DNA of 18,947 bases from Paludibacteraceae bacterium (GCA_023227695.1 JALNVE010000017.1:1-18947), one strand, 5' to 3'; counted from the first letter of the stretch, positions 7,165 to 14,997 are shown. Notes: generated from the sequence alone by a model not told the origin. Program-made: numbers and translations.

Positions 7165-7694
7165 TTTATCTTTCATACGTTTTTTTCAAAATCGGACTCT
7201 TCGGGTTTGGTGGCGGATATGCCATGATCTCTCTCATTCAACATGAGGTGGTAGACAATTATGGATGGATGACCAGTCAGTCGTTTGCCGACATACTGGC
7301 TATTTCTCAGATGACCCCAGGACCCATTTCCATCAACACGGCTACTTATGTGGGTTACACTGTAGCGGGGTTATCAGGTTCGATCATTGCAACATTGGCA
7401 CTATGCTTGCCTTCGATCCTTATGATGTTCTTTGTCATCAGGTTTCTCTTCAAGCACAAAGACAACAAATACATTGCCTATATATTCTCGGGATTGAAAC
7501 CCGCCGTTGCGGGATTGATTCTGGCAGCTGCCTTACTTCTCATGAACAAGGAGAACTTCTCTGACGTAGGCTTGGACAACAAAAACATCAGCATCATTAT
7601 TTGTGCCTCAACATTTATGGCGTCGCTTTTTTGGAAGGTTAACCCAATGATACTGATTGCGGTTTCGGGCGTTGCAGGATTTCTGTTGTTTTAG
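7155..7694 (+). CDS. chrA: Half-size ChrA-family transporter, C-terminal partner
   Basis: This is the second half of the split CHR transporter (179 residues). It repeats the same motifs as its partner: KIGLFGFGGGYAM at the N-terminus and TPGPISINTATYVGY in the middle. About five hydrophobic helices can be drawn. The ATG at 7155 lies inside the last codons of the upstream gene, giving an overlap of 10 bases, which is typical of coupled subunits. The two proteins are clearly homologous yet well diverged, so this is the family's old duplication and not a recent one. It is placed in the inner membrane. A hairpin at 7857-7890, shared with the opposite-strand gene, could end its transcript, though it is 160 bp away. 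Confidence 0.85.
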   Translation: MDLIYLSYVFFKIGLFGFGGGYAMISLIQHEVVDNYGWMTSQSFADILAISQMTPGPISINTATYVGYTVAGLSGSIIATLALCLPSILMMFFVIRFLFKHKDNKYIAYIFSGLKPAVAGLILAAALLLMNKENFSDVGLDNKNISIIICASTFMASLFWKVNPMILIAVSGVAGFLLF

Positions 7695-7856
7695 TTGAAA
7701 CCACCAATTAATGCGAATTACTTTTATTCGGGGCAACCAAAAAGTGAAAAGCCAGCTCCTTTTAGATGCTTTGAGAAGTCCCGTATTTGTACAAATTCCA
7801 TAGCCGACTTTCTATCTGCCGGATAATTATCTGATATACCTCTCTTTTTAAGACAA

Positions 7857-7890
7857 AATAAAGACTGCATCTAATGACGCAGCCTTTATT
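7857..7890. terminator. Bidirectional terminator between the ChrA pair and the PepSY-like gene
   Basis: AATAAAG-A-CTGC pairs with GCAG-C-CTTTATT, giving 11 pairs with one A/C mismatch around a 10-nt loop. The ends are A- or T-rich on both strands. It lies between convergent genes and 20 bp past the PepSY-like stop codon. Confidence 0.7.
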
Positions 7891-7910
7891 TATTCAGATT
7901 CAGAACGTGA

Positions 7911-8372
7911 TCAATCATCTATATCAATGAGCTTAAATTTAAAGTTATATGTAAGCTCATAACCGTTAGACAATGTCACTTCGTAATTTTTACTATTTTT
8001 GTCCATTTCTACAATAGAAGTACCAGGATATAGACTTTTTACATTCTTTGCAATCTGCGCAGGAATCAGAGCCGCAGGAATCATACCTCCAGGATTTTTC
8101 ACCTCTTTCCATTCTCCATTATTATGGAATTCGATCTGAGCTCCACTTGAAAGAACCACCTTATATGATGTCTCCAAGAAGTCTTTCTCCATAGACGCCA
8201 TTGTGACCTCTGTTTTAGGGAAATAAGATTTTATAAACTTCTGAACTTTGGCAGGCAACTGCTTTGGCTCAATCGGAGTATGTTCATCCGCATAAGCTGA
8301 AAAAATTCCTAATAGAAATAAATTAGATAAAATCAACAATATACTTCTCATTGTCTTTGTAGTTTTCATCAC
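7911..8372 (-). CDS. Secreted protein with two PepSY-like (BLIP-like) repeats
   Basis: The 153-residue protein starts with a basic stretch and a hydrophobic signal sequence, probably cleaved after SAYA (about residue 28). The mature part holds two repeats of the PepSY-like fold (Pfam PepSY_like, once DUF2874), common in Bacteroidota secreted proteins. Repeat 1 begins LPAKVQKFIKSYFPKTEV and ends near GEWKEV. Repeat 2 begins LIPAQIAKNVKSLYPGTSI and ends near the C-terminus. Each has the pattern of a helix, an FP or YP turn and a strand rich in exchangeable residues. The family structure resembles beta-lactamase-inhibitor protein, but no inhibitor activity should be assumed; the role is unknown. 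The start could be any of the methionines at residues 1, 2 or 8. The gene is alone on its strand between two terminators. Confidence 0.8.
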   Translation of the reverse strand: MMKTTKTMRSILLILSNLFLLGIFSAYADEHTPIEPKQLPAKVQKFIKSYFPKTEVTMASMEKDFLETSYKVVLSSGAQIEFHNNGEWKEVKNPGGMIPAALIPAQIAKNVKSLYPGTSIVEMDKNSKNYEVTLSNGYELTYNFKFKLIDIDD

Positions 8373-8723
8373 CTTTAAATTTATAGTTAGAAATAATATT
8401 TTCCTTAAAATAACTCAAGTAGAACAAAAGTTATTCTTTAGCACGGATTAAATTTAATCATTAAAATAATAAATAACAACAAGATACCTCCAAAAAAGGA
8501 GATTTAACAATTAGGGAGGATGCCAATTTAAGCTAAATTTTCAACTATAGATTGCATTAAATAAGAATAAAACGACTAGCAGATTTAAGCCATATAAAGA
8601 GGTTTGAGGGATTCTATTGTTCCCAATAGTAAGAAATTTCTGACTGAGAAAAAGACAAATAGCCCATAAAAAAAGACAACGGAAACACTCCGTTGTCTTT
8701 TAAAGATTTTATTTATTTTTCTA
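8373..8723. other. Spacer between the PepSY-like gene and ddh
   Basis: The 351-bp spacer contains the ddh terminator (8671-8701) and a minor 6-bp hairpin near 8613-8628 (CTATTG with CAATAG). No exact TAnnTTTG element faces the PepSY-like gene; the closest, near 8423-8431, has an extra base. No gene is seen. Confidence 0.5.
8671..8701 (-). terminator. Rho-independent terminator of ddh
   Basis: A perfect 13-bp stem (AAAAGACAACGGA with its complement) closes a 5-nt loop and is followed on the minus strand by a T-rich tract. It begins 22 bp after the ddh stop codon. Confidence 0.9.
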
Positions 8724-9626
8724 CTAAACTAAAGATTTTATCAATGTCTCTTTATCTCCAGCCAAAAGATCCATAGGAGCAATTTCCGGCAAAGCGTAGC
8801 AGCCTGGTTTTTGTTTAACAACCGCACGAGCACAAGATACAAGAACCTGAGCTGTCAACGCTGGGTTGTTTATGTGCATACGGAACTCTATCAATTGGTT
8901 CTGAGTTTTTCCCGAAACACCTTTACGTTCGATAAGAACACCGTGACCCATATCTTGAAGAGCATCTACGCTCTCTACTGCCATTACGTGAGTTTCGTCA
9001 TGAGAGAAGTAAGAGTCAGCCTTGATAGCAGCAGTAACGTCTTCCAATTTAGCTCCGTCTTCCAACTCTACATATACCATACGACGGTGAACTCCCGTAC
9101 CTGTAGGAATGGTCATTGACAATGCGTTTTTTACGCCAGCCTTAGAATGGGCAACCACCGAGTGACCCATGCTCATACCTGGACCGAAGTTAGTATAAGT
9201 AATTCCCTTAGGAGCCATTGCCATCATAAGAGTACGAATAACAGAGTCTGTTCCTGGATCCCATCCTGCAGAGATGATAGATGCTGCATTGTGCTTTTTG
9301 CAAACTGCATCCAACATTTCATGAACATTCCATAACTCTCCGTGGATATCATAGCTATCAACTGTACAGATTCCCTTTTCTACAATAGCCTTTGCCATTT
9401 CAGGTACACTACGTGTTGGACCACATATTAAAGCTACGTCTACCTTACCAAGATCATCGATATCAGAAACGACCTTAACTCCAGCCAACTCTGTTGATGG
9501 TTTTGAAACAGAAGAGGCACGACGAACAACACCTGCAAGTTCCATATCAGAAGCTGCTTGAATAGCCTCTACAGCAAAACGTCCGATATTACCATATCCA
9601 ATGACTGCAACTTTTAATTTACTCAT
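8724..9626 (-). CDS. ddh: meso-Diaminopimelate dehydrogenase
   Basis: Ddh makes meso-diaminopimelate in one step from tetrahydrodipicolinate, ammonia and NADPH, bypassing the acylated or DapL/DapF routes to lysine and peptidoglycan. The preferred start is the ATG at 9626 (MSKLKVAVIGYGNIGR), giving 300 residues, the normal family length; the in-frame ATG at 9686 would add 20 residues that do not look like a Rossmann start. Visible motifs are GYGNIG (10-15) for dinucleotide binding, VVRR (33-36) near the NADPH phosphate, SAGWDPGTDSV, FGPGMSMGHSV and TGTGVHRRMVYVE. The sequence is very close in pattern to Bacteroides Ddh. It lies downstream of gdhA on the same strand but is separated by a strong terminator and a long leader, so it is probably its own unit. 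No other lysine pathway gene is seen except the DapL-like protein. Confidence 0.93.
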   Translation of the reverse strand: MSKLKVAVIGYGNIGRFAVEAIQAASDMELAGVVRRASSVSKPSTELAGVKVVSDIDDLGKVDVALICGPTRSVPEMAKAIVEKGICTVDSYDIHGELWNVHEMLDAVCKKHNAASIISAGWDPGTDSVIRTLMMAMAPKGITYTNFGPGMSMGHSVVAHSKAGVKNALSMTIPTGTGVHRRMVYVELEDGAKLEDVTAAIKADSYFSHDETHVMAVESVDALQDMGHGVLIERKGVSGKTQNQLIEFRMHINNPALTAQVLVSCARAVVKQKPGCYALPEIAPMDLLAGDKETLIKSLV

Positions 9627-9715
9627 GACTATATATTTTATCCAATTATTATCCAATTCAAAATCATGGTCAAATGGCCATTTCAAAAATCTCTTGTCTT
9701 CCCTAAAAAAGATTC

Positions 9716-9791
9716 ATTACCTTAATCAAAGACAAGCCTCAACAAACAGAAGAAACCGTGAATAATGTTTCAGTTTTAATATTAAGGTAAT
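9716..9791 (-). promoter_or_regulatory. Structured ddh leader with an 11-bp inverted repeat
   Basis: ATTACCTTAAT at 9716-9726 and ATTAAGGTAAT at 9781-9791 are perfect reverse complements, 54 bp apart. An inner pair GAAAC/GTTTC lies between them. If transcription starts after the -7 element at 9821-9828, the repeat lies inside a leader of nearly 190 nt. It could be an RNA stem or a two-site operator; the sequence cannot separate these. It resembles no riboswitch class I can name. Confidence 0.35.
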
Positions 9792-9820
9792 TTTATAAAC
9801 ACAACTCTATCAAATGGTTA

Positions 9821-9828
9821 CAAAAATA
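9821..9828 (-). promoter_or_regulatory. Candidate ddh promoter, -7 element
   Basis: On the minus strand TATTTTTG matches TAnnTTTG, but no clear -33 box is seen. A near-match TGTCTTTG at 9727-9734 would give a shorter leader and is the alternative. Confidence 0.45.
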
Positions 9829-9851
9829 GAAAATCTAAAAAAAGTCTAAAA

Positions 9852-9881
9852 AAAGTTCCCCGCCGCTAAACGGGGAACTTT
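9852..9881 (-). terminator. Rho-independent terminator of gdhA
   Basis: AAAGTTCCCCG pairs perfectly with CGGGGAACTTT (11 bp, 8-nt loop). On the minus strand it is followed by a run of T's. It begins 20 bp after the gdhA stop codon and separates gdhA from ddh. Confidence 0.9.
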
Positions 9882-9900
9882 CTATCTAATTATAACAATA

Positions 9901-11253
9901 CTATACTAAACCTTGAGCAAGCATAGCATCAGCTACCTTAACGAAACCAGCGATATTAGCACCCTTAACGTAGTTAACAGTACCATTAGCTTCTTTTCCG
10001 TATTTAACGCAGTTGTCATGGATATTCTTCATGATGCTCTTCAACTTAGCGTCAACCTCTTCAGAAGACCAAGACAAACGAGCTGAATTCTGGCACATTT
10101 CCAAACCTGAAGTTGCAACACCACCAGCATTAGAAGCTTTACCTGGAGCGTAAAGAATTTTAGCATCAATGAATGCGTTTACAGCCTCAATAGTAGAAGG
10201 CATGTTAGCACCCTCAGCTACACAGATAGTTCCGTTTGCCAAAAGAGCCTTAGCGTCTTCACCATCCAACTCGTTCTGAGTTGCACAAGGCATAGCAACA
10301 TCAACTTTGACATTCTTCCAAGGACGTTGGTTCTCTAAGTATTTAGCATTCTTATATTTAGCAGCGTACTCTTTGATACGACCACGTTTTACGTCCTTCA
10401 AATCTTTGATGAATGCAAGTTTCTCTGCATCAATACCATCCTCATCGATAATAGTACCGTTTGAGTCAGATACGCTAATAACTTTAGCACCCATTTGAGT
10501 ACATTTCTCTACTGCGAACTGAGCAACATTTCCAGAACCAGAGATGGCAACTCTCTTACCCTTCAATGAATTACCCTTAGTCTCAAGCATATATTGAGCG
10601 AAATAAGTTGTTCCGTAACCAGTAGCCTCAGGACGAATCAAAGATCCACCGTAAGAAAGACCCTTACCAGTCAAAACACCAACGAACTCATTTCTCAATC
10701 TCTTGTATTGACCAAATAAGAAACCAACTTCACGAGCACCTGTACCGATATCACCAGCAGGAACGTCAGTGTCAGCACCAATGTGACGAGACAACTCAGT
10801 CATGAAGCTTTGGCAAAAATGCATAACCTCGTTATCTGATTTGCCCTTAGGGTCGAAGTCAGAACCACCTTTTGCACCACCCATTGGAAGAGTAGTCAAA
10901 CTGTTCTTCAAAACCTGCTCGAAAGCCAAGAACTTCAAGATACTTAAGTTTACAGAAGGGTGTAAACGGATACCTCCTTTATAAGGACCGATAGCACTGT
11001 TCATCTGGATACGATATCCACGATTGATTTGGTACTCACCTTTATCGTCAATCCAAGGAACACGGAAGATGATTGTTCTTTCTGGTTCAATCATTCTATC
11101 AAGAATCTTTGCCTTTTTATACTTAGGATTTGCCTCGATGAAATCCATCAAAGACTCAACAACTTCCTGAACTGCCTGGTGGAATTCCTTCTCACCTGGA
11201 TTCTTAGCCACTACTTTGGCCATAAATTCTGCTACACTTGCACTTGTTGACAT
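9901..11253 (-). CDS. gdhA: Glutamate dehydrogenase, NADP-type
   Basis: This hexameric-type enzyme reductively aminates 2-oxoglutarate with ammonia to make glutamate, the main ammonia-assimilation step in many Bacteroidales. The 450 residues match the small (about 50 kDa) GDH class. Substrate-side motifs are GPYKGGIR with K92, K116 in EQVLKNSL, PMGGAKGG with K128 and VPAGDIG with the catalytic-type D168. The dinucleotide domain has ISGSGNVAQFA (237-247) and a serine-rich turn VSDSNG after the second strand, as in the NADP enzyme of E. coli, so NADPH is the likely cofactor. The MSTSASVAEF start is the first ATG. The leader is about 160 nt with a -7 element at 11421-11428 and two copies of an A-rich repeat. 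It is divergent from the aminotransferase-like gene and followed by its own terminator. Confidence 0.95.
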   Translation of the reverse strand: MSTSASVAEFMAKVVAKNPGEKEFHQAVQEVVESLMDFIEANPKYKKAKILDRMIEPERTIIFRVPWIDDKGEYQINRGYRIQMNSAIGPYKGGIRLHPSVNLSILKFLAFEQVLKNSLTTLPMGGAKGGSDFDPKGKSDNEVMHFCQSFMTELSRHIGADTDVPAGDIGTGAREVGFLFGQYKRLRNEFVGVLTGKGLSYGGSLIRPEATGYGTTYFAQYMLETKGNSLKGKRVAISGSGNVAQFAVEKCTQMGAKVISVSDSNGTIIDEDGIDAEKLAFIKDLKDVKRGRIKEYAAKYKNAKYLENQRPWKNVKVDVAMPCATQNELDGEDAKALLANGTICVAEGANMPSTIEAVNAFIDAKILYAPGKASNAGGVATSGLEMCQNSARLSWSSEEVDAKLKSIMKNIHDNCVKYGKEANGTVNYVKGANIAGFVKVADAMLAQGLV

Positions 11254-11339
11254 TGCTAAAAAATTTAAATTTTTGAGTTATTTGTTATTTTTCTTCTTCT
11301 TCTTGTTTTGACCTTGTCATCTAAAAATAAAAAATCTGT

Positions 11340-11383
11340 TTTTTTGAGCTTTTTCTTACAAAAAGTCATTTTTTGAGCTTTTT
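11340..11383. repeat. Two 15-bp direct repeats in the gdhA leader
   Basis: TTTTTTGAGCTTTTT occurs at 11340-11354 and again at 11369-11383, 29 bp apart. In the gdhA transcript this reads AAAAAGCTCAAAAAA twice. It could be a binding site or a product of low-complexity slippage. Confidence 0.5.
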
Positions 11384-11420
11384 GTTTTGCTTTTTTTCGT
11401 TTTTTATTCTTAAACAATGG

Positions 11421-11428
11421 CAAAGATA
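11421..11428 (-). promoter_or_regulatory. gdhA promoter, -7 element
   Basis: On the minus strand TATCTTTG matches TAnnTTTG exactly. It gives a leader of about 160 nt. No TTG is found at the ideal -33 distance. Confidence 0.55.
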
Positions 11429-11624
11429 ACTATTTTAGAACAAAATCGGAAAACATTGACATAAAATAATAGATTTTTTCTTATCAATATTAATTTTATC
11501 AATAAAACAGGGTTAATATGCGACAAATTGAAAGTATTTTATGTATTTTTGTGTCAATATAAAACAAAGACCCCACAAGAAACAACATAACATCTCATAT
11601 TTTTTTTCCTTTTCCCTTTTTAAC

Positions 11625-11632
11625 TACATTTG
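11625..11632 (+). promoter_or_regulatory. Candidate promoter of the DapL-like/glmS unit, -7 element
   Basis: TACATTTG matches TAnnTTTG. It implies a leader of about 160 nt before the ATG at 11798. A second match, TATTTTTG at 11544-11551, would give an even longer leader. Confidence 0.5.
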
Positions 11633-11650
11633 TATATATTTCATGCTCTG

Positions 11651-11741
11651 TTCTGAAGTTCCTTTTAACAAAAAAGTGTAATTTCTCTGCAAAACATGAC
11701 ATTTTTATACTTTGATCAACTTTTCTTCAGAAAAATGTCAT
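11651..11741 (+). promoter_or_regulatory. Leader with two mutually exclusive stems upstream of the DapL-like gene
   Basis: TTCTGAAG (11651-11658) can pair with CTTCAGAA (11725-11732). ATGACATTTTT (11696-11706) can pair with AAAAATGTCAT (11731-11741). Both are perfect, they share bases 11731-11732, and their arms interleave, so only one can form fully. A weak AAAG/CTTT hairpin running into five T's follows near 11747-11761. This is the layout of an attenuator or riboswitch-type leader, but that function is inferred. Confidence 0.35.
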
Positions 11742-11797
11742 TTCGTAAAGAACAACTTTTTAGACATTCGACTGATTGAAAAAATAAACTATCAAGT

Positions 11798-13036
11798 ATG
11801 GCTCTAATAAACGAAGATTATCTAAAACTTCCAGACAACTATCTTTTCTCTGAAATAACGAGAAAGATAAATGTCTTTAAAGCGACAAGACCAAAAGCGA
11901 AAGTGATTCATCTTGACGCTGGAGATACTACGAGCATCCTAAAAGGAGAAGTCATAGATACTCTGCACAAAGCCATCGATGAGTTGGCCGACACAGGCGG
12001 AGTCAAAAACTTCAACTCTGAAGAGCATAGAAAAGCGCTTATAACAAGCATACTCAAAAGCGATTACGAACCTCGTGGGGTCAAACTCACACAGGAGGAG
12101 ATTTTTCTAAACGACAGTTCGAAAGACGCGGCCGAAGATTTCAGCGAAATTCTCAGTACCGATAATATCATAGGCATACTCGATCCTACTTATCCGACAT
12201 ATATCTATTCTAATGTAAGAAACGGAAGAGCCGGAGAAAAGATGGAAGACGGAAGATGGAGTAACCTTATATATATACCCTGTAATATGGAGAACAAATT
12301 CGTTCCCCAAATACCAAAGGAGAAACTTGATGTTATTTATCTCAACCTCCCCAACAATCCAACAGGAATTACGCTCAATGCCACAGAATTGAAAAAATGG
12401 GTGAAATACGCCATCGACAATCAGGCATTGATAATTTTCGACGCAGCCAACGCTCATTACATCAAAGAAAAGGATGTGCCCCACTCCATCTACGAGATTA
12501 AAGGCGCAAAGAAGGTTGCCATCGAAATAAGAAGTCTCTCCAAAACAACAGGCTATACAGGCACCAACTTTTCATTCACCATTGTACCAAACGAAGTAAT
12601 GGCATACACACTGATGGGAGAAAGTGTCTCGATTGAAAAAATGTGGCAAAGACGTCATACCTCAAAATACAGCGGAATGCCATATACCTCCATTCTTAGT
12701 GCCGAAGCGGCTTATTCTCCAAAAGGTATAAAGGAACGTCAGGTATTGACCGACTATTACATGGAAAATGCTCATTTCATCAGAGAGACGTTGATTCAAT
12801 TAGGTTACCAAGTTTGGGGAGGCGTCAACTCTCCTTATCTCTGGATGAAAACACCCAAAGGCATCACTTCCTGGAAATTCTTCGAAGAGATGCTTTACGA
12901 ACACAACATAGTCTGCACTCCAGGCGTAGGATTTTGTCCAGGCGGTGAAGGTTACGTTCGTTTCACAAGCTTCGCAAACAGAGAAGATGTGGAAGAGGCC
13001 ATGGCAAGACTAAGAAGCAAAACAAATCAAGTTTGA
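11798..13036 (+). CDS. DapL-like PLP aminotransferase with altered cofactor site
   Basis: The 412 residues align from end to end with LL-diaminopimelate aminotransferase (DapL), a fold-type I PLP enzyme that converts tetrahydrodipicolinate and glutamate to LL-diaminopimelate. Shared features include NYLFSEI, DPTYPTYI (Y132), PNNPTG (N187), FDAA (D215), the Schiff-base lysine K249 in RSLSKT, K109, and the carboxylate-binding R388 in GYVRFTSF. Compared with Bacteroides and Arabidopsis DapL as I recall them, four residues differ: the phosphate-contacting tyrosine of GYGPEQG is F72, the DAAY tyrosine is N218, the phosphate-binding arginine of FTGVR is N257, and the asparagine of FNG is S292. LGIGD is also changed to LDAGD. 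It is therefore a divergent paralog, with either altered substrate or reduced activity, and should not be called DapL without a test. It starts a probable operon with glmS (78 bp gap, no promoter motif between). Confidence 0.8.
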   Translation: MALINEDYLKLPDNYLFSEITRKINVFKATRPKAKVIHLDAGDTTSILKGEVIDTLHKAIDELADTGGVKNFNSEEHRKALITSILKSDYEPRGVKLTQEEIFLNDSSKDAAEDFSEILSTDNIIGILDPTYPTYIYSNVRNGRAGEKMEDGRWSNLIYIPCNMENKFVPQIPKEKLDVIYLNLPNNPTGITLNATELKKWVKYAIDNQALIIFDAANAHYIKEKDVPHSIYEIKGAKKVAIEIRSLSKTTGYTGTNFSFTIVPNEVMAYTLMGESVSIEKMWQRRHTSKYSGMPYTSILSAEAAYSPKGIKERQVLTDYYMENAHFIRETLIQLGYQVWGGVNSPYLWMKTPKGITSWKFFEEMLYEHNIVCTPGVGFCPGGEGYVRFTSFANREDVEEAMARLRSKTNQV

Positions 13037-13114
13037 AAATCATTCTGAATCACGACAAAAACAAACAGAACCTTTTATAATAAAAAGTCGCTTAATGCAA
13101 AAAATAATAATTTT

Positions 13115-14959
13115 ATGTGTGGAATAGTAGGTTATATAGGAAATAAAGATGCATACCAGATCCTTATAAAAGGGTTGCACAGACTCGAATATAGAGGATA
13201 CGACAGTGCTGGAGTTGCACTTATAAATAAAAACAAACAACTGAACGTTTACAAAACGAAAGGTAAAGTAGCCTATCTGGAGGATTTCGCATCTGACAAA
13301 GATACCAGTGGAACCATCGGAATTGCTCATACCCGTTGGGCCACTCATGGCGAGCCAACCAATGCAAATGCCCATCCTCACTACTCTCAATCCGAGAAAC
13401 TGGCTATGATCCATAACGGAATCATAGAAAACTACGCTGTATTGAAAGAACAATTAATAGCCAAAGGTTATACGTTCCAGAGCAGCACCGACACGGAAGT
13501 TCTTATTCAACTGATTGAATTCATCAAAACCATACATAAAACAGACCTTTTCACTGCCGTACAGATGGCTTTGAACCAAATTGTAGGAGCTTATGCCATC
13601 GCTATATTGGACAAAGAGAATCCAGACACCATCATCGCAGCAAGAAAAAGTAGTCCGCTTGTCATCGGAGTCGGAGAAGACGAATACTTTTTGGCTTCCG
13701 ATGCAACACCTATCATTGAATACACCAATAAGGTTGTTTATCTGAACGACGAGGAAATTGCCATCATCAAACGTGGAGAGCCTTTGAAAATAAAGACAAT
13801 AAGCAACATAGAAAAGACACCTCAAATACAGCAGCTTGAACTTAGCCTCAGCCAATTGGAGAAAGGTAACTACAACCACTTCATGCTGAAAGAAATCTTT
13901 GAACAAGCTAAGTCATTGACCGACTGTATGCGTGGACGTATAAATACAGATGTCAACAACATCGCCCTTTCCGGATTCATCGACCACAAGGAAAAATTCC
14001 TCAATGCAAAAAGAATAATCATCACCGCTTGTGGAACATCTTGGCACGCCGGGTTAATCGGAATGTACGCTATCGAAGAATTCGCTCGTATTCCAGTAGA
14101 AGTAGAATATTCATCTGAGTTCCGTTACCGTAAGCCGGTCATCAATAAAGACGATATCGTAATCGCCATTTCCCAATCAGGAGAAACCGCAGATACATTG
14201 GCTGCTATTGAGTTGGCTAAAAAGAATGGAGCTTTCATCTTCGGAATCTGCAATGTAGTAGGTTCTTCCATTGCCCGCGCAACAGACAGCGGATGCTACA
14301 CACACGTTGGTCCCGAAATTGGAGTTGCCTCCACCAAAGCATTCACTGCCCAAGTTTTAGTTTTGTTGATGCTCGCTCTATCCATTGCAAAAGAGAAGAA
14401 AGCAATAGAGGAAAATCATTTCCTGAACATTTTACACGAAATGACGTTGATTCCAGATAAAATCAAAACGATTTTAAAAATCAACGACAACATAGAGAAA
14501 TTCTCACAGATATTCACATACGCCAGCAACTTCATCTATCTAGGTCGTGGATACAACTATCCTATCGCTCTAGAAGGTGCATTGAAGCTCAAAGAAATCT
14601 CATACATCCACGCCGAAGGATATCCCGCTGCAGAGATGAAACACGGTCCAATAGCCCTCATCAACGCAGAGATGCCAGTAGTTGTCATTGCGACCAACGC
14701 AGGTATGTATGAGAAGGTAGTAAGCAATATACAAGAGATTAAGGCTAGGAAAGGAAAGGTAATTGCCATCATAACGGAAGGAGACGAGGTGGTTCGCAAA
14801 TTGGCAGACTACTGCATCCAAATTCCGGAGACCAAAGAGTGCCTCGTACCTCTTTTAGCCTCCATACCTCTCCAACTGCTCGCTTACCATATTGCGGTTG
14901 TGAAGGGTTGCGATGTTGATCAGCCAAGAAATTTGGCAAAATCTGTTACCGTAGAATAA
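13115..14959 (+). CDS. glmS: Glutamine--fructose-6-phosphate aminotransferase (isomerizing)
   Basis: GlmS makes glucosamine-6-phosphate from fructose-6-phosphate and glutamine, the entry step to UDP-GlcNAc for peptidoglycan and lipopolysaccharide. The 614 residues have the usual two parts. The N-terminal class II glutaminase domain has the nucleophile C2 exposed after removal of Met1, HTRWATHG (72-79, with R74 and H78) and the oxyanion-hole pair N101-G102 in MIHNGIIENY. The isomerase part has two SIS domains, with ITACGTSWHAG and SQSGETADT in the first, and the canonical end QPRNLAKSVTVE. Start and length agree with the family. It follows the DapL-like gene on the same strand and is closed by a very strong terminator. 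No glmS ribozyme was seen in the short upstream gap, as expected outside Firmicutes. Confidence 0.97.
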   Translation: MCGIVGYIGNKDAYQILIKGLHRLEYRGYDSAGVALINKNKQLNVYKTKGKVAYLEDFASDKDTSGTIGIAHTRWATHGEPTNANAHPHYSQSEKLAMIHNGIIENYAVLKEQLIAKGYTFQSSTDTEVLIQLIEFIKTIHKTDLFTAVQMALNQIVGAYAIAILDKENPDTIIAARKSSPLVIGVGEDEYFLASDATPIIEYTNKVVYLNDEEIAIIKRGEPLKIKTISNIEKTPQIQQLELSLSQLEKGNYNHFMLKEIFEQAKSLTDCMRGRINTDVNNIALSGFIDHKEKFLNAKRIIITACGTSWHAGLIGMYAIEEFARIPVEVEYSSEFRYRKPVINKDDIVIAISQSGETADTLAAIELAKKNGAFIFGICNVVGSSIARATDSGCYTHVGPEIGVASTKAFTAQVLVLLMLALSIAKEKKAIEENHFLNILHEMTLIPDKIKTILKINDNIEKFSQIFTYASNFIYLGRGYNYPIALEGALKLKEISYIHAEGYPAAEMKHGPIALINAEMPVVVIATNAGMYEKVVSNIQEIKARKGKVIAIITEGDEVVRKLADYCIQIPETKECLVPLLASIPLQLLAYHIAVVKGCDVDQPRNLAKSVTVE

Positions 14960-14965
14960 AAGACG

Positions 14966-14997
14966 AAAGGCTGTGTTTTTCTTGAAACACAGCCTTT
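14966..14997 (+). terminator. Rho-independent terminator of glmS
   Basis: A perfect 13-bp stem (AAAGGCTGTGTTT with its complement) closes a 6-nt loop and runs into further T's to about 15001. It begins 7 bp after the glmS stop codon, so the next gene must have its own promoter. Confidence 0.92.

Larger units (their letters stand above)
11254..11797. other. Divergent regulatory spacer between gdhA and the DapL-like gene
   Basis: The 544-bp spacer holds the minus-strand gdhA promoter (11421-11428), a 15-bp repeat twice inside the gdhA leader, two possible plus-strand -7 elements (11544-11551 and 11625-11632) and inverted repeats in the leader of the DapL-like gene (11651-11741). No ORF of merit is present. 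Confidence 0.6.

Noticed and set aside
8724..9686. Longer ddh starting at the ATG at 9686
   Set aside because: The extra 20 residues come before the normal family start MSKLKVAVIGYGNIG and have no counterpart in Ddh proteins.
13037..13114. glmS ribozyme upstream of glmS
   Set aside because: The 78-bp AT-rich gap is too short and lacks any ribozyme-like structure; that element is typical of Firmicutes.
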